Positions 1-5,720 of a DNA stretch of 26,430 nt are shown piece after piece. The notes under the pieces are model-generated. The model worked only from the letters and a program-made list of their open reading frames with translations. It had not been told where the DNA came from and made no database searches. Made by a program: the position numbers and the translations under genes. Origin of the DNA: JABDBK01 sp964453575 (GTDB lineage: Bacteria; Pseudomonadota; Gammaproteobacteria; DSM-16500); contig CAYVRW010000025.1 in NCBI GenBank assembly GCA_964453575.1, forward strand, positions 1-26,430, written 5' to 3'. Numbering within the stretch: position 1 is the first letter of the stretch; every line of letters begins with the position of its first letter.

Positions 1-2
1 CT

Positions 3-34
3 GGTGGGCACGTCGCTGCACTCCTTTGCCCACC
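3..34. repeat. Short palindromic intergenic repeat (REP-like)
   Basis: Arms GGTGGGCA (3-10) and TGCCCACC (27-34) are perfect inverted repeats around a 16-base loop, followed by CTAC. From memory, dispersed palindromes with GGTGGGCA/TGCCCACC arms occur in many gammaproteobacterial genomes; that is recall, not a search result. It lies immediately beyond the 3' end of a glycosyltransferase gene remnant, so it may mark a recombination edge or be a transcript-end hairpin. Confidence 0.5.
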
Positions 35-54
35 CTACATTTCTTTATATACAT

Positions 55-146
55 ATGCACTAATGTATAACCATCCATAGCTATCTGAGTTAATTTACTA
101 TGTTCAGGCATATGATCGCCTATCATTAAAACCCAATTTTTATCTT
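55..146 (-). pseudogene. 3' remnant of a third glycosyltransferase copy
   Basis: Read on the minus strand this stretch encodes about 30 residues that start DKNWVLMIGDHMPEH and run to GYTLVH, the C-terminus of the two intact GT-C glycosyltransferases at 5721-9076. Bases 99-146 match 5774-5821 exactly (48 bases). Bases 55-98 look more like the other paralogue (7394-9076), with its QIAM and GYTLVH residues. Homology stops abruptly at about 146, inside the C-terminal domain, and no upstream part of the gene is attached. The frame stays open to the window edge through the palindrome at 3-34. It is a broken copy and cannot make a functional enzyme. Confidence 0.85.
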
Positions 147-1045
147 CCTAATCCACAAACAATTAAGAAGCTTATTAATTCTTTTCGATTATTACAATTA
201 GTTTTCAATTTCAAAGATTCGATATGTGATTCAACTGTGCGATGAGAAATAAAAAGTGACTCTGATATTGCGAGGTTAGTTTTCCCTTGAATAAGCAAAT
301 TTGCACAATCCAATTCACGTTTAGTGAGATAAACTTCTCTACCATCAATGGTTAAAAATAATCGCTTGAGCCTGATGGAATGAATAAATTTATTTTGATT
401 AAAATCAAAATGTTCTTTTTGTAGAGTCGGATTTAAAATAGAGTCGGCTTCTTCATTTCTCCATGGTTTTAGTAAGCGATCATTGTCAGCTTTAGCAATC
501 AAAGTTCTGGCTGTATTTACAAAATACAAAGCAAATTTTTCTAATATTTCTATGTTATTCATGTAAAAATTCTCTATGCCCGGGCTATGTGATGCAGCAT
601 AAAAGTGAAAATATTCAACATATTTTTTATGGCGTTTAATAATTGCAAACTCATTTCCAATTCCAAATATTTCATGCTGACTATAGAGTTGTAATTGAAG
701 ATTTTTTTGAGATGGATGTCGCATAGTTTCAATCCAGCTTGGGACGAGGAGATATGATTGATTAACAGGAATCAATACGGGTGTATAAACACAACTCATT
801 TTTGCTCTTGTTATAAAAGCATTTTCCATATGCTCTGCATGATTGGATAGTTCTGTACGAGAACCATCAGGATAAACTCTTGAATATTCAAATACTCGTA
901 TCGGGGTATAAGTAAATAAAGATTTGCAAATCTCTTCAATCTCTGGGCAAAGCAAGAATGAAATATGGTTTGCTACGTTTCCGTCTAATACATTTTTTTT
1001 CATAAGTATAACATTTATAATTTTTTCTTTTACCTGTTTATACAA
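140..1045 (-). CDS. LuxR-family transcriptional regulator (C-terminal HTH)
   Basis: DNA-binding regulator. Residues about 240-296 form a LuxR-type helix-turn-helix, with LTKRELDCANLL, then ISHRTVESHIESLKLKT. The N-terminal ~220 residues (EIEEICKSLF and IRVFEYSRVYPDGS near residues 35-62) resemble, from memory, the sensor half of LuxR-like proteins common in Legionella; I see no classical acyl-homoserine-lactone domain. The frame opens with TTG at 1045, overlapping the upstream MFS stop by 8 bases. An ATG at 1003 (residue 15) is an equally possible start, and neither has a clear Shine-Dalgarno. The last residues and the TAA stop (140-142) are read from the glycosyltransferase remnant, so the C-terminus was probably redefined by the rearrangement. 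It probably controls the neighbouring transporter or the divergent oxygenase operon (inference). Confidence 0.85.
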   Translation of the reverse strand: MYKQVKEKIINVILMKKNVLDGNVANHISFLLCPEIEEICKSLFTYTPIRVFEYSRVYPDGSRTELSNHAEHMENAFITRAKMSCVYTPVLIPVNQSYLLVPSWIETMRHPSQKNLQLQLYSQHEIFGIGNEFAIIKRHKKYVEYFHFYAASHSPGIENFYMNNIEILEKFALYFVNTARTLIAKADNDRLLKPWRNEEADSILNPTLQKEHFDFNQNKFIHSIRLKRLFLTIDGREVYLTKRELDCANLLIQGKTNLAISESLFISHRTVESHIESLKLKTNCNNRKELISFLIVCGLGR

Positions 1046-2321
1046 GCTGTGTAATTACTTTATTCGAATAAACTTTTGTGATCCTAAATTTTTTTAAGAT
1101 AGAAAGAGTAATTACCGCACAAATAAGCAAATAAAATCCTGGAATGAAAGGTAGGTTTGTTTTTTGAACTAATGATAGTACTATCAAAGGCGTAGTTCCT
1201 CCAAAAATAGCGGCGGCTATATTATATCCGAGCGAAATCATGCGGTAACGAACGGAAGTATTGATGAGTTCGACTAAAAAAGCTGGCACAGTTGCAAAAT
1301 AAAATGCTGCTGGAATGGTTATAACAATTTGCAGCACTATTATAATCAAATAATGTGATGTAGATATAAAATATAAATACGGAATGATTAAAAGAGCTAA
1401 AAAAACAATACAAGTAGGAATAATAATATCACTTCCAATTTTATCTGCAGCCCATCCTGTAAAAGGAATAATTGAAACTAACATTGTAATCGATAACGTA
1501 TTAAGTGTTAGTGCTATCGATGTTTTATAATGTAAAATATTGACTAAATAGGGTACTAGATATACAAATAATAAATACGTTGTAATTACCCCAAAACATG
1601 TTAGTACGGCAACGAGTATTAATTCATTTTTTTGACACTTTATTAATTGATACATCGGGCGTCGATCAATTTTATCTTTTGATAATAGTTTTTGAAAATA
1701 GGTTGGCTCCTGAATAAATGCGCGTAATGTAAAACAAATAACACTAAATAATAAGGATAAAAGAAAAGGTATGCGCCATAATCCCAATATAATTTCATTT
1801 TCAGAGAAATTTAAAATAATAATAAGGCAAGTAACAGAAGCTAATAAGATGCCGAGATTGCTACCTAAAACGGCAATGCTGCTAAAGGTATTTCGTTTGT
1901 TACTGGTAGCATGTTCTACTAAATAAATAACAGATCCAGTATACTCACCACCGTATGATATTCCTTGAAGCATTCTAAATAACAACAACAAAATTGCAGC
2001 AAAATAACCAATAGAATGATATGTTGGAAGTATTCCAACTATACCTGTCGCAATCATCATCAGTAAACTAGATAAGACCAAAGCTTTTCTTCGGCCGTAG
2101 ATATCCCCAATCCGACCAAAAATGATTGCGCCAATAGGTCTGGCAAGATAGCCGAATAAAAAAATACCGCATATATTAAGCAGGCTAATATAACTATTTT
2201 GATTGGGAAAAAATGCTTTTACTAAATAAACAGACAGGAATGGATAAATTGATAGATCATAAGTCTCTATGGCATTTCCTATGATTATAGTAAGCATTAT
2301 TGGAAATTTTGATTTCTTCAT
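1038..2321 (-). CDS. MFS transporter, metabolite:H+ symporter (MHS) type
   Basis: Inner-membrane secondary transporter of 427 residues, the normal MHS length, with about 12 hydrophobic segments. The first helix carries GNAIETYD (15-22), the equivalent of the GNxxEWYD signature of ProP, KgtP and shikimate carriers. The loop between helices 2 and 3 carries YLARPIGAIIFGRIGDIYGR (58-77), MFS motif A. MHS members import organic acids, betaines or amino-acid-like solutes with protons; the substrate cannot be read from sequence. The start ATG at 2321 has only a weak ribosome site. The stop overlaps the TTG of the LuxR-family gene, so the two are probably cotranscribed. Its position back to back with an amino-acid-modifying operon hints at a related substrate (inference). 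Confidence 0.9.
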   Translation of the reverse strand: MKKSKFPIMLTIIIGNAIETYDLSIYPFLSVYLVKAFFPNQNSYISLLNICGIFLFGYLARPIGAIIFGRIGDIYGRRKALVLSSLLMMIATGIVGILPTYHSIGYFAAILLLLFRMLQGISYGGEYTGSVIYLVEHATSNKRNTFSSIAVLGSNLGILLASVTCLIIILNFSENEIILGLWRIPFLLSLLFSVICFTLRAFIQEPTYFQKLLSKDKIDRRPMYQLIKCQKNELILVAVLTCFGVITTYLLFVYLVPYLVNILHYKTSIALTLNTLSITMLVSIIPFTGWAADKIGSDIIIPTCIVFLALLIIPYLYFISTSHYLIIIVLQIVITIPAAFYFATVPAFLVELINTSVRYRMISLGYNIAAAIFGGTTPLIVLSLVQKTNLPFIPGFYLLICAVITLSILKKFRITKVYSNKVITQLV

Positions 2322-2380
2322 TTTATCGTCTACTAATCAATTTGTGGGCATACTATCATTTAAAGATCGAAATCGAAACT

Positions 2381-2410
2381 AAAATATCCGTGTAAAACAC
2401 GGATATTTTT
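2381..2410. terminator. Perfect 12-bp hairpin, terminator or attenuator
   Basis: Arms AAAATATCCGTG (2381-2392) and CACGGATATTTT (2398-2409) are perfect complements around the loop TAAAA, ending in a run of T. It looks like a bidirectional intrinsic terminator but sits between divergent genes, 60 bases upstream of the MFS start. A transcript coming leftward from the 2410-2530 region would have to pass it before the MFS gene, so it could be a leader attenuator. It could also be a simple insulator. The rest of the 2322-2625 gap holds the promoter described at 2532. Confidence 0.65.
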
Positions 2411-2531
2411 CTAGCTTATAAGTTTTAAGATTGGCGCATTGAATAGAGCAGGAAGATAGTTGTAAGTCGAGTTCGTAATTTATTTCATATGTTATTGAGC
2501 ATTATATGGTGTTTATGCTTAAAATTGATGA

Positions 2532-2561
2532 TTGACAGCTCAATCGTTACCGAGCTATAGT
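2532..2561 (+). promoter_or_regulatory. Sigma-70 promoter of the oxygenase operon
   Basis: A perfect -35 TTGACA (2532-2537) and a -10 TATAGT (2556-2561, 5 of 6 consensus) are separated by 18 bases. They point toward the 2OG oxygenase gene, whose ATG lies 65 bases downstream behind the strong Shine-Dalgarno AAGGAG (2612-2617, spacing 8). Confidence 0.6.
2537..2556. promoter_or_regulatory. lux-box-like 20-bp dyad operator
   Basis: AGCTC-N10-GAGCT is a perfect 5-bp dyad of 20 bases total. It fits the generic LuxR-protein site NNCT-N12-AGNN and fills the spacer between the -35 and -10 of the oxygenase promoter. Occupancy there would be expected to repress rather than activate. The LuxR-family gene at 140-1045 is the obvious candidate binder. 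This is inference from position and symmetry only. Confidence 0.4.
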
Positions 2562-2625
2562 TACTCTCTTTTCATTTTATTGAATATATTTTAATCAAAA
2601 TAATAACTATTAAGGAGCAAAAGAA

Positions 2626-3438
2626 ATGTCAATTTCCAGCACAATAACAAAAAAACAAGATCATTTTTTATGCATTCAAACAACTGAATTAACGTCAAAC
2701 GATTTATTTGATCTATGTTCAAACAAAATTCAAGCTATTCAAATAAAGGATTATTACCCTAAAGAAATTTGTAAAAAAGTAAGTGAGCGAATATTATTGG
2801 GTGAAAGGGGCTATTACATCAATGCTCCCAGCATTGGACGAATTGGAATGGCCTATTTTGAGGCTTCCGGGGACAATGCTCTGATACAGAAATATTATCG
2901 TGATGCTATTGAAAATATTAATAGTATTCGTCGTATTTTTTCTCCCCACTACTCACCATTAGATAAATTTCGCTTAGAGCTACAAGAACGATGGTTACAT
3001 GGCTGTAATATCGAGAATATTGACAAGAAGCGTATGTTTGTTGGTTTATGTCGTGTAGTAGATGAGAATATTGATTTTTTACCTCATCAAGATATTTTTA
3101 GCAGGGATGTAAATGATAATAAAATTGCGAACAACCTTCTCAGTCAGCTTTCTGTCAATATTTATTTGCAAATGGCTCCAAAAGGGGGCGAGCTTGAAAT
3201 GTGGGACTTGCTTATGACAACTGAAGAATACGATAGAATTCGCCAAGGTAATTATGGACTTCCTAGAGAGGTAATGGGTAATGCACATTTAACAGTTAAA
3301 CCTGAAACTGGCGATCTCATATTATTTAATGCAAAGAAATTTCATGCCGTCAGACAAAGTATTGGAGGAAAGCGGATATCGATTTCATGCTTTGTTGGAT
3401 ACAGAGGAATTAATAAACCGCTAACAGTTTGGAGTTAG
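2626..3438 (+). CDS. 2OG-Fe(II) oxygenase, putative free amino-acid hydroxylase
   Basis: Non-heme iron, 2-oxoglutarate-dependent oxygenase of 270 residues. The facial triad is visible as H154-x-D156 (FLPHQDIF) with distal H240 (KKFHAVRQS). R250 (GGKRISISCF) is placed to bind 2-oxoglutarate. The GGELEMWD segment (187-194) and the C-terminal GYRGINKPLTVWS are, as I recall, typical of the soluble oxygenase group that includes BesD-type lysine halogenases and related hydroxylases acting on free amino acids. Because the carboxylate ligand is Asp rather than Gly or Ala, hydroxylation is expected, not halogenation. It heads a probable operon with a LysE-type exporter and a tRNA-editing-like protein. 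The start is supported by the SD AAGGAG 8 bases upstream. The substrate is unknown; an amino acid is inferred from family and context. Confidence 0.85.
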   Translation: MSISSTITKKQDHFLCIQTTELTSNDLFDLCSNKIQAIQIKDYYPKEICKKVSERILLGERGYYINAPSIGRIGMAYFEASGDNALIQKYYRDAIENINSIRRIFSPHYSPLDKFRLELQERWLHGCNIENIDKKRMFVGLCRVVDENIDFLPHQDIFSRDVNDNKIANNLLSQLSVNIYLQMAPKGGELEMWDLLMTTEEYDRIRQGNYGLPREVMGNAHLTVKPETGDLILFNAKKFHAVRQSIGGKRISISCFVGYRGINKPLTVWS

Positions 3439-3514
3439 ATGAGCAAGTTTATTTAACAATATGGCGGTGGTCGCTTGGTGAGAATTTAATAAAGAAAGTT
3501 GGTGATTATATCTT

Positions 3515-4180
3515 ATGTTCAATGAATCTGTAATATCAGTATTGTCCATGATTGGATTTGTACATTTAGTAGCACTTATTAGCCCAGGCCCAGATTTTGC
3601 AATGATTTTGCGATCTAGCATACAATATGGGAAGCAATATGCTTTATTATCAGCGTTTGGACTTGCACTCGGTGTTGCATTTCACGTCACATACACTATA
3701 TTGGGTTTAAATTTATTAATAAAATCTATTCCTTGTTTTATACATTTTGTTGCTGTTTTCGGATCAGTATATTTTTTCTATCTAGGATATAAAACGATAA
3801 CTTTTGCAATTAAATCAAAAAATCAAGTGATTAGTTTGACTGTGATTGGTCATAATAATGGAACTCATTCAAAAGCAACTACAAAATGGAAAGCAATCAG
3901 CACTGGATTTTTTACCAATGCTCTAAATCCAAAAGCTTTTGTGTATTTTTTAAGTTTTTTCGCGGCAGCCATCTCTAATATTAAGACGCCCTACTTGAGC
4001 ATAGGTGTAGGAATAGAAGTTATTTTGTTAACATGGGCATGGTTTGCATTTTTATCTTTTATTGTTTCCTCCAATAGTTTTCTTAAAATTATGCAAAAAT
4101 ATAACTTTTTTACTAACCTTTCTATTGGTGTTGTATTTATCTTTTTTAGTATTAGCATGATTTTATTTACTTATTTTTAA
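3515..4180 (+). CDS. LysE/RhtB-family amino-acid exporter
   Basis: Inner-membrane protein of 221 residues with about six hydrophobic segments. Near the N-terminus are SPGPDFAM (23-30) and ILRSSIQYGKQYALLSAFGL, the signature of LysE/RhtB exporters, which use proton motive force to expel amino acids such as lysine, threonine and homoserine. The NALNPKAFVYFLSFF segment is another family hallmark. The length is normal and both halves are intact. It starts 76 bases after the oxygenase stop with no terminator between, so cotranscription is likely. The ribosome site is weak (GGTGA about 11 bases upstream of the ATG). In this context it probably exports the product of the oxygenase (inference). Confidence 0.9.
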   Translation: MFNESVISVLSMIGFVHLVALISPGPDFAMILRSSIQYGKQYALLSAFGLALGVAFHVTYTILGLNLLIKSIPCFIHFVAVFGSVYFFYLGYKTITFAIKSKNQVISLTVIGHNNGTHSKATTKWKAISTGFFTNALNPKAFVYFLSFFAAAISNIKTPYLSIGVGIEVILLTWAWFAFLSFIVSSNSFLKIMQKYNFFTNLSIGVVFIFFSISMILFTYF

Positions 4181-4182
4181 TT

Positions 4183-4197
4183 AAGTCAACTTGACTT
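4183..4197. repeat. 7-bp perfect palindrome between exporter and YbaK genes
   Basis: AAGTCAA-C-TTGACTT directly follows the exporter stop codon. With a one-base centre it is a poor hairpin and there is no T tail, so an operator or chance is more likely than a terminator. It overlaps TTGACT, a possible -35 for the next gene, but I find no convincing -10. Confidence 0.3.
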
Positions 4198-4261
4198 GAC
4201 GTAGCGAATGAATTGTTCAAATAGATTTTTTTTGGCCACAATTCGTTTTACTTTATAGAAA

Positions 4262-4834
4262 ATGGATATAAAAAATATGATTAAATCCTTACAATTTCAT
4301 CCAGCAATAAATCAACCTCAATTAGTAGCTTCAAGTGTTACTGATTTACTGCAAAACTGGAACAATCCTGTCCCCGTAGAAGATATATGGGTTGCAGAAA
4401 TTGAACCTTCTCTAGCAGGAGGTCATGATTTCTGCAAGCAATATGACATACCTTTTGATGCTGGTGCAAATTGTGTTGTGATTGAATCTGTCCGCAATGA
4501 AATGCGCACTTTGGCGGCGTGTGTTGCATTAGTTGGCTACCAAATGAATTTTAATGGGATCATTAGAAAAAAATTAAATGCGCGCAAAGTATCGTTAGCC
4601 TCTTTGAGCTTAGTTTTAGAAGAAACAAAAATGGAGCATGGCAGTATAACACCGTTTGGTCTCCCATCGCATTGGCCAATTTTACTTGATGCACGAGTAC
4701 TCAATTCATCTCGTATCATCATAGGTTCGGGGTTGCTTAAATCAAAACTTTGTTTACCTAGTCAGGTGCTTGCTAACCTTCCTGGTGCAGTAGTGGTTGA
4801 AGGATTAGCATCAAAAATTATGGATAATAAATAA
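4262..4834 (+). CDS. YbaK/EbsC-family aminoacyl-tRNA deacylase-like protein
   Basis: A 190-residue protein whose second half matches the YbaK/ProX trans-editing fold. Landmarks are GANCVVIESVR (68-78), then KLNARKVSLASLS, then ETKMEHGSITPFGLPSHWPI (121-140), then GSGLLKSKLCLP (155-166), then LANLPGAVVVEGLA. Family members hydrolyse misacylated tRNA, for example Cys-tRNAPro or Ala-tRNAPro. The lysine of E. coli YbaK (K46) aligns near C71, so this belongs to a different subfamily. The ANCVV/TGMExGGITPxGLP style is one I associate from memory with actinobacterial homologues. It has an extra ~60 residues at the N-terminus. Lying 81 bases behind an amino-acid exporter, it may protect the cell by clearing tRNA charged with the modified amino acid (inference). 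Confidence 0.85.
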   Translation: MDIKNMIKSLQFHPAINQPQLVASSVTDLLQNWNNPVPVEDIWVAEIEPSLAGGHDFCKQYDIPFDAGANCVVIESVRNEMRTLAACVALVGYQMNFNGIIRKKLNARKVSLASLSLVLEETKMEHGSITPFGLPSHWPILLDARVLNSSRIIIGSGLLKSKLCLPSQVLANLPGAVVVEGLASKIMDNK

Positions 4835-5055
4835 TAACATTGATCATTATTTTTATTAATCATTGATTGTTTATTTAGTGACTTAATAACTGTCATCAAC
4901 TGGCTGTTTCATCCCGTTTTTATGTGTCGAAACCATGGCAATTATGATATTTGTAATTTCACAATTTTGGGGTATTTTTGAGGATATAATGAAAAATAAG
5001 CTCGAAAATATAATTAATAATTAAATCAAAAAATGAAATGGAGTAATAAAACTAC

Positions 5056-5490
5056 ATGGCAGCAATAGAACCGTTGTATCTATTATTTGGAATTGAGTCA
5101 GCGACATTATCCAAAAAGGAAAAAATTTTATTAGAAGCAGAATTATTTTTACGCTTATGCGAGGAGTTAAGGGAATTTTTCAGAAAACAATATAAGGATT
5201 GCTTTCTTTTAATGAAATTAACTAAAGACAAGGAAAATATCATGCTTGAATCTAATTTTATTGCTTTTTTTATCGAAGACATATTGGCAACAAAAGAATA
5301 TAATTTGAAGGGAATCGCACTTTATACTGATACCCATGAAGATGTGCTTCATGAAGCATATGCAGGATTGAACTTATATCCTTCCGCCATTTTGCTGCGT
5401 AAAATAATTGAGTTACATCGAACTGTTAGACGTGAATTATATCAAAAAATTATAAAAAAAATTGCTTTAGGATATTTATCTGTAGCATAA
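5056..5490 (+). CDS. Small protein of unknown function, possible HTH
   Basis: Not recognised with certainty. It has 144 residues, no signal peptide and no membrane segment, and is mostly helical. Residues about 83-110 (NLKGIALYTDTHEDVLHEAY, then AGLNLYPS) have the spacing of an XRE-like helix-turn-helix, followed by LLRKIIELHRTVRRELYQKI. From memory similar short proteins with a PS..LxRKIIELHR tail recur in Legionella and Coxiella genomes, often as accessory genes; that is recall only. GGAG lies 11 bases before the ATG (5040-5043). It lies 221 bases after the YbaK gene and probably has its own transcript. It is the last gene of the inserted island, next to the right-hand glycosyltransferase remnant. 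Confidence 0.6.
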   Translation: MAAIEPLYLLFGIESATLSKKEKILLEAELFLRLCEELREFFRKQYKDCFLLMKLTKDKENIMLESNFIAFFIEDILATKEYNLKGIALYTDTHEDVLHEAYAGLNLYPSAILLRKIIELHRTVRRELYQKIIKKIALGYLSVA

Positions 5491-5548
5491 ATATCATATA
5501 TATATGCATATACACAAAAAAAATGGGTGGTAGTGTTTAAATAGCTGT

Positions 5549-5626
5549 GTCTACCTATCGATTCATAGATATCCAATAAAAGAAGAAAATGCTTTTTTAT
5601 TTCATCCATCCATTTTAAATTTTTTA
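5549..5626 (-). pseudogene. Internal and 5' remnants of a glycosyltransferase gene
   Basis: Bases 5549-5568 match 6383-6402 exactly (20 bases, coding for the YESIGRLS region). Bases from about 5571 to 5626 match 7299-7352, the first codons (NLKWIDEIKKHF), with only a few differences. Everything between these two gene regions is deleted. The orientation is the same as the intact copies. Together with the 3' piece at 55-146 this is best read as the other end of one disrupted third copy. Confidence 0.75.
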
Positions 5627-5632
5627 CCCTAG

Positions 5633-5658
5633 CCCTCCAATAAATAAAACTTGGAGGG
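5633..5658. repeat. 8-bp inverted repeat
   Basis: CCCTCCAA (5633-5640) and TTGGAGGG (5651-5658) form a perfect stem with a 10-base A+T loop. It lies between the glycosyltransferase remnant and the terminator of the intact copy. There is no T run on either side, so a dispersed repeat remnant is more likely than a terminator. Confidence 0.4.
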
Positions 5659-5692
5659 AAGGGGATAAGAACTATGCATCGATCTCTAAAAT

Positions 5693-5720
5693 TTGCGAGG
5701 TATTTCAGGTTCGCAATTTT
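5693..5720. terminator. Bidirectional intrinsic terminator
   Basis: TTGCGA (5693-5698) pairs with TCGCAA (5711-5716) around a 12-base loop. On the plus strand a T6 run follows; on the minus strand ATTTTA follows. It abuts the stop codon of the minus-strand glycosyltransferase and probably ends that operon. The stem is short, so strength is uncertain. Confidence 0.5.

Noticed and set aside
2626..3438. Calling the 2OG oxygenase a radical halogenase of the BesD type
   Set aside because: The iron site keeps the full H-x-D motif (H154, D156). Halogenases of this group replace the Asp with Gly or Ala to make room for halide.
4989..5024. Eleven-codon open frame (MKNKLENIINN) with GAGG upstream, possible leader peptide
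   Set aside because: It is too short and too A+T-rich to distinguish from chance, and no attenuator-like hairpin follows it.
5509..5523. TATACACAAAAAAAA resembling the leader of glycosyltransferase copy A (7354-7366)
   Set aside because: Low-complexity match, and it lies in the wrong order relative to the other remnants.
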